A stretch of 64,000 nucleotides of DNA from Paraescarpia echinospica (taxonomy: Eukaryota; Annelida; Polychaeta; Sabellida; Siboglinidae), in contig CM034539.1 in the NCBI GenBank assembly GCA_020002185.1, forward strand, positions 924,355 to 988,354. The letters run 5' to 3'. Of the stretch, positions 21,715 to 32,179 are shown piece by piece. Every line of letters begins with the position of its first letter. The stretch's first letter is position 1. Under the pieces are notes generated by a model that saw only the letters and a program-made list of their open reading frames with translations, did no database searches and was not told the origin of the DNA. The translations under genes were made by a program, and so were the position numbers.

Positions 21715-23355
21715 CTAAAAGCCATGGTGCTCCCGGAAACACGGTCCAGACTTGCACAGGGATACTCTACACAGTGAGCACCCGTATGAGGTTTCAACAC
21801 AACGTTTCGATGGAGTGCGCCTTTTGGCAGAAATGCATGCCTGGCATGCCTTCTTCCGCCCTTCAAACAGGACAAGGTCGTGTCCTTGAATCACATTCCT
21901 CTCGACAACTTGGGACACTTCGTGAACAGATTGCACGGCCGCTCGCTTGCGGGAAGAGAAGTTATCGCACATCTGATGCATCACTGCCATCCTGAAGCTG
22001 AGGAGTGACCACTCTCTGTGGTTGCTCGGCATTGGCCTGTTTGCCACACACTTCAAAATGTACGCATTCACCATTGCGAAGTTGAACAGGCCGAAGAGGA
22101 CGTACTTCCACCACTTCCTCCCGGCTCGACCGACGTTGTAATAACTCCGGAACTGGTCAAGATGGTCGACCCCTCCCATGTTCCGGTTGTAGTCGACGAT
22201 CATCTCGGGCACCGTGACCATCTCGTTTGGGGCAAACCGGGTTCGGGGTTTCACAGTGTCCCTGCCAGTCGTGTTAGTTGCCACAATAAACACGTCACGT
22301 CTGTCGTACCACCGACAGAACACGATGTCACGATCTGTTGACAGCTTCTCGCTCTGCCCCCTCTGCAGCGCGATGTCGGAGATCTGCTTTGGTAGGCCGC
22401 GACTGTTCTTCCGAATCGTACCGCAGAAGTAGGTGTCGGCATCGTGTAGGTCACGGATCAGGGCGAGGGAGGAGTAAAAGTTGTCAGCGTAGAGGTGGTG
22501 GTTGCGGAGAAGGTAGTCTGTTGTCAGCTTCATGACGACGTTGTACGTCAGTCCCATGCCGTCTGCTAGTCGATCATCGCGCCCAGTGTACACATCAAGG
22601 GCCAAGCAGTAGCCAGTGCGTGCATCGCACAACACCCACAACTTTATCCCCCACTTGATGGGCTTCTTTGGCATATATTGTTTCCAACGTAGCCGGCCGT
22701 TGTACTTGATCATTGCCTCATCAACGGACAGGGCAACACCAGGTGCAAACAGACGAGGAAAGTTCTGTTGCAGGGTTGACAGGAATGGCCGAACTTTTCC
22801 CAGCTTGTCTGCACGATCTTCAGTCGCTGGATCGGTCGCGTGCAAACAGTGCATCAGCTGCTCATACCTGTTCCTCGAGATCCGGGAGCTGATGTATGGG
22901 CAGTTCAGTGCTGGATCAGTTGACCAGTAGTCTCGGTACTGGGGCCGCTCGTTCACTCCCATCAGGATAAGGATCCCGAAGAAGAAGCGCATCTCATCCT
23001 CTGTTGTGTCCGTCCACAACCGACCTCCGTGCACTGCAGCGTAAGCGTTGGTTGATGTCGCCATGTCCGCAAAGAAGTTGCGACCAAGGGCCGCGAGCAA
23101 GAAATCGAGTTCTGGTGAATCGAAGGGGATGTCATGCTGAGGTCCGGAATTCTCACGAAACGGACGGATCTGCGGAGTGGGCATCGCCATCGACCAACCA
23201 GCTGGGGGATATCCATGGGCTGGACGACCCATACCCCTGCCACGCCCTCGGCCACGACCCCGGCCACGACCTCGAACTTCTTCGCTGGATGTGCTGGAAT
23301 GGGATGGTTCTGGGGTGTCAGAAGACTCATCCGAGCTTGACATGACAACGGGCTC
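21715..23355 (-). CDS. piggyBac transposase, exon 2 (main exon)
   Basis: 546 codons plus stop follow an acceptor TTATTACAG. Joined to exon 1 the protein has 578 residues. It opens with an acidic Ser-rich stretch and an Arg-Gly repeat, then the piggyBac DDE catalytic core. The expected aspartates are at about D244 (VDEAMIKYNGR), D323 (YADNFYSS) and D429 (GGVDHLDQ), with spacing close to that of known piggyBac enzymes. The C-terminus is a Cys/His-rich zinc-binding domain (CQAC, CSLC, then C-C-H). Such enzymes cut and paste DNA at TTAA. No frameshift or stop is seen, so the enzyme may be active. Confidence 0.95.
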   Translation of the reverse strand, partial: EPVVMSSSDESSDTPEPSHSSTSSEEVRGRGRGRGRGRGRGMGRPAHGYPPAGWSMAMPTPQIRPFRENSGPQHDIPFDSPELDFLLAALGRNFFADMATSTNAYAAVHGGRLWTDTTEDEMRFFFGILILMGVNERPQYRDYWSTDPALNCPYISSRISRNRYEQLMHCLHATDPATEDRADKLGKVRPFLSTLQQNFPRLFAPGVALSVDEAMIKYNGRLRWKQYMPKKPIKWGIKLWVLCDARTGYCLALDVYTGRDDRLADGMGLTYNVVMKLTTDYLLRNHHLYADNFYSSLALIRDLHDADTYFCGTIRKNSRGLPKQISDIALQRGQSEKLSTDRDIVFCRWYDRRDVFIVATNTTGRDTVKPRTRFAPNEMVTVPEMIVDYNRNMGGVDHLDQFRSYYNVGRAGRKWWKYVLFGLFNFAMVNAYILKCVANRPMPSNHREWSLLSFRMAVMHQMCDNFSSRKRAAVQSVHEVSQVVERNVIQGHDLVLFEGRKKACQACISAKRRTPSKRCVETSYGCSLCRVSLCKSGPCFREHHGF

Positions 23356-23785
23356 CTGTAATAAAAGACACAAAGTTCAAATAAATTATAATTATGAATT
23401 GTGAACAATAGTATAACAAGATAATAAACACAATAGCTGGTTGCTAAGGTTACAAACCATCATCACATCAACAGAACAGAACAGCGACACGCACTGATGC
23501 AAGCTGCCAGGTACACATGTACTCGACATCTGCCAGAAGTTGTACACAGCAGACAAATGTATTATTATAAGTGAGTTATACATGTCACTATATAGATGAA
23601 ACAGGTCATATATCCATATTACATCAACATAATTATATAACATGTGTGTAAAAATAACACAAGTGGCGGAATCGATGTACATCAAACGAGCATAATCCAG
23701 CTCAGGCCATGCCAAAAGCTAAGCTAAGACAGCCTACTTTTAGTTACACGATGAAAGCAACAATTCTTACAGAAAAACTACTTAC
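23356..23785 (-). other. Intron of the piggyBac transposase gene
   Basis: A 430-bp AT-rich stretch bounded on the minus strand by GTAAGT and TTACAG. Both flanking exons are in phase 0, and removal gives a continuous frame. Confidence 0.8.
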
Positions 23786-23881
23786 ATGATCATCGACTTC
23801 CACATCAGAACCACCTTCCATTTCCCCATCATCGCTGTCACTATCCCACATCATCTGGGCAACATCAGTTGCCGAAAACAT
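23786..23881 (-). CDS. piggyBac transposase, exon 1
   Basis: ATG at 23881-23879 opens 32 codons (MFSATDVAQMMWDSDSDDGE, then an acidic stretch) ending at a strong GTAAGT donor. The acidic N-terminus is typical of piggyBac transposases and continues into the acidic start of exon 2 in phase. This start adds a Met-initiated leader that exon 2 alone lacks. Confidence 0.8.
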
Positions 23882-24144
23882 GATGCTAGAAAGCAAAGTT
23901 GTATGAACACACGCGAAGAAAACCGATGAAAATCAAGATTTCCAAAATGGCAACCCATGCACGTGACAAGCAGGTGTTGTTGCAAAATGTATCCGCTAGA
24001 GTGTGGCAAAATTTGGTAGCGTTTAGTGCAGTAGTTAATCGCCAGGATTTTTTTGAATAGAAGGTCCTGAATGCGGCCGGCAGCGGCCGTTCCAGGACTC
24101 CACAGAGCGGCCGGCCGCGGCCGTTGCAGGATCTAATGGGTTAA

Positions 24145-24619
24145 GTTAATAATATTATTTACCTATTTATATATATTTCACTTATTTTTCAAACATGTTT
24201 TTGTTTAACTATTTATATGTATCACCTATTTATGTGTATTATGGGTTTACCTGAAATAAATGTATTCAAGTTTATTGAAGGCGGTCACTGTAACATACAC
24301 CACAGTTGGAAAGAAATTATTGCTTCTATATTGCGCACAACTTTGTGTCTATAAATCAATAATACGTGTTGCGTTAACAAAACATTAGGTAACCAATCAG
24401 CATGAAATACACATGTGCTTGTCACGGTAAATGCAAGATTCAATTTGTCTGCAAAATAAGTCTGCCACAACAGGAACGAAAAGTAAAACTGTGGAGGCAT
24501 TTTTTTAATGTGTTTAAATATTACAATATAAAAACAAACTATTTGCTAAATATGTATATCCAGCATAGAAAAGTTCATGTTACTGATTATCTTAATTTAG
24601 GAGAACATTTCTAAAATGT
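24145..24619. other. Intronic AT-rich stretch between piggyBac and the 38-bp satellite
   Basis: No exon was found here, although about 50 residues of the SWAP70-like coil are unaccounted for in this intron. Confidence 0.5.
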
Positions 24620-24629
24620 TCAACTGTTG

Positions 24630-27600
24630 GCTGTAACATGAGAGCGCATATTGTAGCTTTGATGTATTAACACTGCATATACACGGTATTGTAGCTTTGA
24701 TGTATTAACACTGCATCTACACGGTATTGTTTACAACAGTATAACTGTAACATGAGAGCACATATTGTAGCTTTGATGTATTAACATTGCATCTACACTG
24801 TATTGTTTACAACAGTATAACTGTAACATGAGAGCGCATGTTGTAGCTTTGATGTATTAACACTGCATCTACACGGTATTGTAGCTTTGATGTATTAACA
24901 CTGCATCTACACGGTATTGTTTACAACAGTATAACTGTAACATGAGAGCACATATTGTAGCTTTGATGTATTAACACTGCATCTAAATGGTATTGTTTAC
25001 AACAGTATAACTGTAAAATGAGAGCACTGCATCTACACGGTATTGTTTACAACAGTATAACTGTAACATGAGAGCGCATGTTGTAGCTTTGATGTATTAA
25101 CACTGCATCTACACGGTATTGTTTACAACAGTATAACTGTAACATGAGAGCGCATGTTGTAGCTTTGATGTATTAACACTGCATCTACACGGTATTGTAG
25201 CTTTGATGTATTAACACTGCATCTACACGGTATTGTAGCTTTGATGTATTAACACTGCATCTACACGGTATTGTAGCTTTGATGTATTAACACTGCATCT
25301 ACACGGTATTGTTTACAACAGTATAACTGTAACATGAGAGCACATATTGTAGCTTTGATGTATTAACACTGCATCTACACGGTATTATTTACAACAGTAT
25401 AACTGTAACATGAGAGCGCATGTTGTAGCTTTGATGTATTAACACTGCATCTACACGGTATTGTTTACAACAGTATAACTGTAACATGAGAGCGCATGTT
25501 GTAGCTTTGATGTATTAACACTGCATCTACACGGTATTGTAGCTTTGATGTATTAACACTGCATCTACACGGTATTGTAGCTTTGATGTATTAACACTGC
25601 ATCTACACGGTATTGTAGCTTTGATGTATTAACACTGCATCTACACGTATTGTATTGTTTACAACACTGTATATAACTGTGCAACACTACACGGTATTGT
25701 AGCTTTGATGTATTAACACTGCATCTACACGGTATTGTTTACAACAGTATAACTGTAACATGAGAGCACATATTGTAGCTTTGATGTATTAACACTGCAT
25801 CTAACCGGTACTGTTTACAACAGCATAACTGTAACATGAGAGCACATATTGTAGCTTTGATGTATTAACATTGCATCTACACTGTATTGTTTACAACAGT
25901 ATAACTGTAACATGAGAGCGCATGTTGTAGCTTTGATGTATTAACACTGCATATACACGGTATTGTTTACAACAGTATAACTGTAACATGAGAGTGCATA
26001 TTGTAGCTTTGATGTATTAACACTGCATCTACACGGTATTGTAGCTTTGATGTATTAACATTGCATATACATGGTATTGTTTACAACAGTATAACTGTAA
26101 CATGAGAGCGCATGTTGTAGCTTTGATGTATTAACACTGCATCAACACGGTATTGTTTACAACAGTATAATTGTAACATGAGAGGGCATATTGTAGCTTT
26201 GATGTATTAACACTGCATCTACATGGTATTGTTTACAACAGTATTACTGTAACATGAGAGCGTATATTGTAGCTTTGCTGTATTAACACTGCATCTAAAC
26301 GGTACTGTTTACAACAGTATAACTGTAACATGAGAGCGCATATTGTAGCTTTGATGTATTAACACTGCATCTACACGGTATTGTTTACAACAGTATAACT
26401 GTAACATGAGAGCACATATTGTAGCTTTGATGTATTAACACTGCATCTACACGGTATTGTTTACAACAGTATAACTGTAACATGAGAGCGCATGTTGTAG
26501 CTTTGATGTATTAACACTGCATCTAAATGGTATTGTTTACAACAGTATAACTGTAAAATGAGAGCACATATTGTAGCTTTGATGTATTAACACTGCATCT
26601 ACACGGTATTGTTTACAACAGTATAACTGTAACATGAGAGCGCATGTTGTAGCTTTGATGTATTAACACTGCATCTACACGGTATTGTAGCTTTGATGTA
26701 TTAACACTGCATCTACACGGTATTGTAGCTTTGATGTATTAACACTGCATCTACACGGTATTGTAGCTTTGATGTATTAACACTGCATCTACACGGTATT
26801 GTTTACAACAGTATAACTGTAACATGAGAGCACATATTGTAGCTTTGATGTATTAACACTGCATCTAACCGGTACTGTTTACAACAGTATAACTGTAACA
26901 TGAGAGCACATATTGTAGCTTTGATGTATTAACATTGCATCTACACTGTATTGTTTACAACAGTATAACTGTAACATGAGAGCGCATGTTGTAGCTTTGA
27001 TGTATTAACACTGCATATACACGGTATTGTTTACAACAGTATAACTGTAACATGAGAGTGCATATTGTAGCTTTGATGTATTAACACTGCATCTACACGG
27101 TATTGTAGCTTTGATGTATTAACATTGCATATACATGGTATTGTTTACAACAGTATAACTGTAACATGAGAGCGCATGTTGTAGCTTTGATGTATTAACA
27201 CTGCATCAACACGGTATTGTTTACAACAGTATAACTGTAACATGAGAGGGCATATTGTAGCTTTGATGTATTAACACTGCATCTACATGGTATTGTCTAC
27301 AACAGTATTACTGTAACATGAGAGCGTATATTGTAGCTTTGCTGTATTAACACTGCATCTAAACGGTACTGTTTACAACAGTATAACTGTAACATGAGAG
27401 CGCATATTGTAGCTTTGATGTATTAACACTGCATCTACACGGTATTGTTTACAACAGTATAACTGTAACATGAGAGCACATATTGTAGCTTTGATGTATT
27501 AACACTGCATCTACACGGTATTGTTTACAACAGTATAACTGTAACATGAGAGCGCATGTTGTAGCTTTGATGTATTAACACTGCATCTACACGGTATTGT

Positions 27601-27997
27601 TTACAACAGTATAACTGTAACATGAGAGTGCATGTTGTAGCTTTGATGTATTAACACTGCATCTACACGGTATTGTAGCTTTGATGTATTAACACTGCAT
27701 CTACACGGTATTATAGCTTTGATGTATTAACACTGCATCTACACGGTATTGTAGCTTTGATGTATTATCACTGCATCTACACGGTATTGTAGCTTTGATG
27801 TATTAACACTGCATCTACACGGTATTGTAGCTTTGATGTATTAACACTGCATTTACACGGTATTGTAGCTTTGATGTATTAACACTGCATCTACACGGTA
27901 TTGTAGCTTTGATGTATTAACACTGTATGTACACAGTATTGTAGCTTTGATGTATTAACACTGCATCTACACGGTATTGTTTACAACAGTATAACTG
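24630..27997. repeat. Composite satellite of two unrelated 38-bp units
   Basis: Unit A begins GTAGCTTTGATGTATTAACA and unit B begins GTTTACAACAGTATAACTGT; each is exactly 38 bp. They alternate as AB (76 bp) or as runs such as AAAAB. A block of 1064 bp (28 units) is duplicated: markers CTAACCGG at 25801 and 26865, ATCAACACGG at 26141 and 27205, CTAAACGG at 26295 and 27359. The right edge abuts exon 5. The array reappears after the N gap at 46827. Confidence 0.97.
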
Positions 27998-27999
27998 AC

Positions 28000-28178
28000 T
28001 TGTTTCTCAGATTTTAGTTCCAGTCTTGTCTTGGCCATTTGTTCGAGTTCCTTTTGCCGCTTTTCTTCCTCCTGCTTCAGGAGAGCTCGTCGCTGGTGTC
28101 GCAGTTTAGCACGGTGACGACACTCGAGTCTCTGCCTTGTTTCTGACTTAGTACAGTGGTCAGTGGAGGCCTTGAAAG
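28000..28178 (-). CDS. SWAP70: SWAP70-like exon 5, left copy
   Basis: Its sequence matches the copy at 47369-47547, where the product is described. The acceptor is TTGCAG before CTTTCAAGG and the donor is GTCAGT after GAGAAACAA. If the two-copy layout is an assembly effect, only one of the two exons exists per haplotype. This copy is the one in direct contact with the complete 38-bp satellite. Confidence 0.88.
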
Positions 28179-28195
28179 CTGCAATACATGAAGAA

Positions 28196-28380
28196 GAAGA
28201 ATTTGTTTTTATTTGACCCAGACATTTGATTATACATACAATACATCCATGTCAAAATATAACCTTATGATAAGCATGGCATAACGCATGGTAAATAACA
28301 AAAAAGTAGGGTCAGGAGACTCCTCTAAGACTATAAAAGTTGCCATCGAGGAGCCACCTTTTATGATAAAAAATGTAACT
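28196..28380. repeat. Dispersed repeat, possible SINE-like element
   Basis: The core GTCAGGAGACTCCTCTAAGA is related to GTCAGGGAGACTCCCATTAAG at about 45125 and is repeated in the duplicated copy near 47680. Similarity extends over about 120 bp at low identity. No RNA polymerase III promoter boxes were identified with confidence. Confidence 0.35.
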
Positions 28381-28606
28381 GGATTAATACATCACACAAA
28401 TCAAATTAATACATCACCTAAGTCAAAATAAAAAAGTAAAAAAGAAATAAAAAAGAAAAGAAAAAAGAACATGATATGAATATGAGCATGTGTGTAGTGT
28501 GAGCAAGCTTACATGATTATTGTGTTTGTCGTTTAGGCACTGTTTTCTACTGTATAAAGTTGACAGGTGGTTATCATTATAGCAATTTTGTCAAGGCATC
28601 CACACT

Positions 28607-28852
28607 TAGTACAGTGAACTCTTGACTTAGTACAGTGAAATCTGACCTAGTACAGTGAAATCTGACTTAGTACAGTGAACTCTTGACTTAATACAGTGAA
28701 CTATGACTTAGTACATGAACTCTTGACTTGGTACATTGAACTATTGACCTACTACAATGAACTCTTGACTTAGTACAGTGAACTCTTGACTTAGTACAGT
28801 GAACATTGACTTAGTACAATGAACTCTGACTTAGTACAGTGAACTCTGCTTA
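28607..28852. repeat. 20-21-bp minisatellite sharing its unit with exon 5
   Basis: About 12 units of TCTGACTTAGTACAGTGAAA type lie in the intron between exons 4 and 5. A perfect 17-bp match (TCTGACTTAGTACAGTG, for example 28661-28677) is present inside exon 5 at 28142-28158. The right-hand copy of the array (47976-48235) has one extra unit. Confidence 0.95.
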
Positions 28853-28859
28853 ATTGAAT

Positions 28860-29542
28860 CACTTAAAGGGAATCAAGACACACTAATTTTGTGTACTTAT
28901 ATGCTAGTGAATATCACCAAACAGTGAGTATAATTAGAGAAAATGTTAATACTGGCAGAATAACTGAGAATAACACGTGGTCACTTCTACAAAACAAGAT
29001 GGCAGACACTGTAAAAATAATTGGTCAGAGTCTGGTCAATGGTCACTAGAGGGTGGTTCAATAATAACCATGAGACATGTGCCACTGACATCAAATAGCA
29101 TGGACTGCAATGTCAGTGAATACAACATAGTTCATATATCATGGAATGAGAAACACGACAAATTATGTAGTCTCTTATCTCGTCTGATTCAATATTTTCA
29201 TGCAAATTTCCAACAAAAGGAATAGTGTCGAAGGTACGTCAAACAACTGCATTTTATTTTTGCCATTCTAATTTAGCAGCTATGGAATTCCATAAACAGA
29301 GTCTCTCCAAAGAAAACTGTTGATAGACGCTAGTTTAAAGTTAGTAATGATCATACATCTCACAAGTCACAAGGTAAATTTTCATCCACAAAGTTTGCTA
29401 TACAAACATTTTTGATTTTACAGAATAATTAATTTTTTCTTCATCAGGGATTACATCACCTTTGATTTAATCAGGCAGACACTCTTATAGACATAACTCA
29501 TACATATGGGATGTAACATTGTCAGCAGGTCATGTGACTAAC
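28860..29542. other. SWAP70: Intron between exons 4 and 5, left copy
   Basis: AT-rich unique sequence, duplicated at about 48249-48931. The short ORF on the plus strand has no support. Confidence 0.6.
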
Positions 29543-29654
29543 CGGAAATCCACTCTGTGCGTGTGCGATAGTCGGGTGCGCTTACTTCATATGTTTTCCC
29601 TTCCGTTACCAATGCAAACCTGTTTGGTTTGGCGCCCACCTTCTCTGGCAGAGC
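29543..29654 (-). CDS. SWAP70: SWAP70-like exon 4, left copy
   Basis: Its sequence matches 48932-49043. It encodes the second half of the PH domain (ALPEKVGAKPNRFALVTEGK to TRTEWIS) with acceptor TTGGTGCAG and donor GTTAGT. See the right copy for the product. This copy precedes the left exon 5, so an E4-E5 cassette is present twice in the same orientation. Confidence 0.88.
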
Positions 29655-30179
29655 CTGCACCAATAAACATATACTGTTTACATAAATGCTGAAAGGTGGC
29701 GCCATCTGATGAGAGGGTTTGACAGACTCCATTACAATTATAAATTTCTAAAATAAGCCTAATTATAACAAGTTTGTTTATCTCCGTACAAGTAAGAGTG
29801 ATGTCAATGTCACATGATAATAATAATTATTATTTATCACAATACAAGACAAAGTTATATCAACCGAATACAGAAAAATATGAGTTTGACCCATTTGAAT
29901 ACTGGGAACTTTAAATTGGTTGTGTTGAACAGTGATCAGAATACTGGACTTTCAATCGAGAGCACCGAAGATGGAATCCTCTTTAACGTTGCTGCTGTTT
30001 GGAAGTTTGGCAATCTCATTCACACCATGTTGCTCATTATCTACCTAGCACAAAGATGTTAAGGTCAAGCATGTTATTGGCACAGGACATAATTAACCAA
30101 ATATGGGACTGCTTATACAAACCACTGGTCAGTCTTGCACGTCTGTTATTTAACAAACAAATGTAGCTGGGCTAAATGC

Positions 30180-30354
30180 CAATAGTCGAACCTCGTTTTA
30201 CGGTCACCTCGATAATACAACCACCTTGCAATTAAGGTAACATTATGACACTCCCAAATTATTTCCATACACTGTAAAGTATAAGAAATTAGTCTTGCTA
30301 ATATGGTCACTTCTGCCCAGTCCCAAGGGTGATGTTAATAGAGAGGTTCCACTG
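30180..30354. mobile_element. Miniature pogo/Tigger-like element (MITE), left copy
   Basis: The left end CAATAGTCGAACCTCG and the inverted complement of the right end (CAGTGGAACCTCTC) share a GAACCTC core. Both are followed by similar TCACC motifs (GGTCACC, CATCACC). This is the tip pattern of pogo/Tigger-type Tc1-mariner elements. At about 175 bp it has no coding capacity. The target duplication is unclear. A copy lies at 49569-49743. Confidence 0.5.
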
Positions 30355-30479
30355 TGTGTGTGTAATTGATGTGTGAGTCCTATTTGGGGGGTTTGCATAG
30401 TTTTGTTTGTCTATCTCAAGGGGTGTCACAAATGATGAGTGAATGATCAAGTGTGGATTTTCATAGACGAGGTTTGGGG

Positions 30480-30699
30480 CAACAGAGTGTACATATATGC
30501 TTAATGACAACAGAGTGTACATATACGCTTAATGACAACAGAGTGTACATATACGCTTAATGACAACAGCTGCTATCATTGACCGACTTCACAATGACAC
30601 TCCAACTCAAGTTCTCATCAACCTCTCCAGATGTAGGTAAAGATCACATCTCATAAAATAAATCCTGACAACACAAGAGCTTCTTGAAACTCTTCTGTT

Positions 30700-30730
<31 letters not shown>
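30480..30730. repeat. 28-bp triplet repeat and (TA)n run
   Basis: Three units of ACAGAGTGTACATATACGCT plus TTAATGAC lie at 30487-30570, and a TA run lies at about 30702-30730. The right-hand copy of the TA run is 8 bp shorter, as expected for two alleles or two copies that have drifted. Confidence 0.9.
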
Positions 30731-30731
<1 letters not shown>

Positions 30732-30935
30732 CTGACTCTCAAATAATTGCATTAATGATATCCCAAAAGAGTTCACAGTACAAAGAAGCCTCACTACTAC
30801 TGTAGATCTTACGGACATAACCCCTGGTGGACAAATCCTTCCTTGTCACATAACTATCTGGATGTAAACCCTTACAGACAAAACCCATCATGGAGAGTTG
30901 AGAATTCTACAACACAGAAGGAGCAGAGTTGTGAC

Positions 30936-32039
30936 ATGGAGACTGAAGAAAGGAGACTGAGAGGAGGGAAGGTGACCGGTGTGAAGGAACAAGAAATTGA
31001 GAAGACAGAGGGACGGAGGAAAAGTGTTCGGCAGAGGAAAAGAAAACGGGTCAGTGGGGATAGATCAACAGGTAGTCAGACTGTAGAGAACGAGGAGAGA
31101 CGCGACAGCGATACAGGTGGTGAAGAGGTAGATACCACAGAGGCAGTTGGTAAGACTGTGAGACAGAAGACTGATGGAAGAAGACAGAGTGTTCAGCAAA
31201 AAACAGAAAACATGACAGGCGTGAAGGTGACAGGGGAGAAAGTGACCGTAGTGAAGGAGGTAGCCGGGGAAAAGGGATGGGAGAGGAGAGAAGAAAATGT
31301 GATGGGAGGAAAGAAGAAGGGACGAAAGGAAGTGAGAGTAAATGTGCTAGAAGAGAAGATGACAGGAGGAAAGGGGACAAGAGAAAACGCGACAGGAAAG
31401 AAGGGAATGGAAGAGAATGTGACAGGAGAGAAGACGGCAAGAAGAAAAGACAACAACCAGACATATGCAAACCGGAGGAGCTACTCCGAGGCAGTGATTG
31501 AGGGGGCAAGGAGAAAACAGAGAGTGTTTATGGGTGATTCAATTCTGAGAAAAACAGACAAGATTATATGCGAGGGGAAGGACGTTGTTGTATGTCTACC
31601 GGGGGCTAGGATAGAGCATGTGACCGAAAGGGTAGAGAAGGTATTGGGGCATGGTAAGGAAGGGTCTATACTAGTACATGTAGGGACAAACAATGCAGAC
31701 AAGGAGGGAACAACTGGGATAGTTCAGAAGTACAGACATCTAGTAAGGAAGCTAAAGAAGACAAGAGTGGAACAGGTCGTTCCCTCAGGAATTTTGCCAC
31801 TAATGGGAGGAAGGGGGGCATCATACAGAAACTGTAAGAGGATGGCGATCAACGAAATAGTTGAACAGATGTGTGAAGAAGAGGGGGTGGGATTCACAGA
31901 TTTATGGGGGTACTTTGTTGGGAGGGAAGATATGTACACGAGAGATGGCCTCCATCTAAGTGGAAAGGGGGCAGCAGTACTCTCAGAGAATCTGCTGAGA
32001 TCTGTTGACAGTGGGACAGGTTGCATCTATTTAAACTAA
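30936..32039 (+). CDS. LINE ORF1 with SGNH esterase domain (copy B)
   Basis: From the first ATG (METEERRLRGG) the frame gives 367 residues. A long Lys/Arg/Glu-rich, repetitive N-terminal half (GKVTGVK, EENVTGEK units) probably binds nucleic acid. The C-terminal half is an SGNH/GDSL-type esterase: VFMGDSIL carries the Ser, VHVGTNNAD the Asn block, and TRDGLHLSGKG the Asp-His pair. Esterase ORF1 proteins are known from CR1-clade LINEs. The frame is open, and ORF2 sequence begins right after it. Confidence 0.88.
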   Translation: METEERRLRGGKVTGVKEQEIEKTEGRRKSVRQRKRKRVSGDRSTGSQTVENEERRDSDTGGEEVDTTEAVGKTVRQKTDGRRQSVQQKTENMTGVKVTGEKVTVVKEVAGEKGWERREENVMGGKKKGRKEVRVNVLEEKMTGGKGTRENATGKKGMEENVTGEKTARRKDNNQTYANRRSYSEAVIEGARRKQRVFMGDSILRKTDKIICEGKDVVVCLPGARIEHVTERVEKVLGHGKEGSILVHVGTNNADKEGTTGIVQKYRHLVRKLKKTRVEQVVPSGILPLMGGRGASYRNCKRMAINEIVEQMCEEEGVGFTDLWGYFVGREDMYTRDGLHLSGKGAAVLSENLLRSVDSGTGCIYLN

Positions 32040-32179
32040 ATTCGCAGGGGGGACTCGCAGAGAAGCCTGAAACTGGAGGCATAGATAAAGACAGCAAAAA
32101 TAATTCAGCAAAGAACAGTCTGGAAAACTGTTCTGAAGCTGGATATAAATGTGTTTGTTTAAATGCAAGGAGTATAGTA

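Larger units (their letters stand above)
21229..24144 (-). mobile_element. Complete piggyBac-family transposon with TTAA target sites
   Basis: TTAA at 21229-21232 and 24141-24144 flank an element of 2908 bp whose ends are CCCATTAG and its inverted complement CTAATGGG. The subterminal regions share CCAGGATTT-type motifs. The 3' side (24071-24125) is very GC-rich with palindromic CGGCCG blocks. The transposase is on the minus strand in two exons without stops. Perfect target sites, matched tips and an open transposase suggest a young insertion. It lies in the E5-E6 intron of the SWAP70-like gene, on the same strand. Confidence 0.95.

Noticed and set aside
22018..23408. Several ORFs overlapping the piggyBac transposase
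   Set aside because: They are shadows of the GC-rich transposase frame. Only the minus frame has the DDE motifs.
28977..29225. Plus-strand ORF of 82 codons (also at 48366-48614)
   Set aside because: It lies in the E4-E5 intron, has no domain, splice or start context, and is duplicated only because the segment is.
31051..31509. Minus-strand Ser/Leu/Pro-rich ORFs opposite LINE ORF1
   Set aside because: They are antisense shadows of the Lys/Glu-rich ORF1. The same frames recur at 50432-50890.
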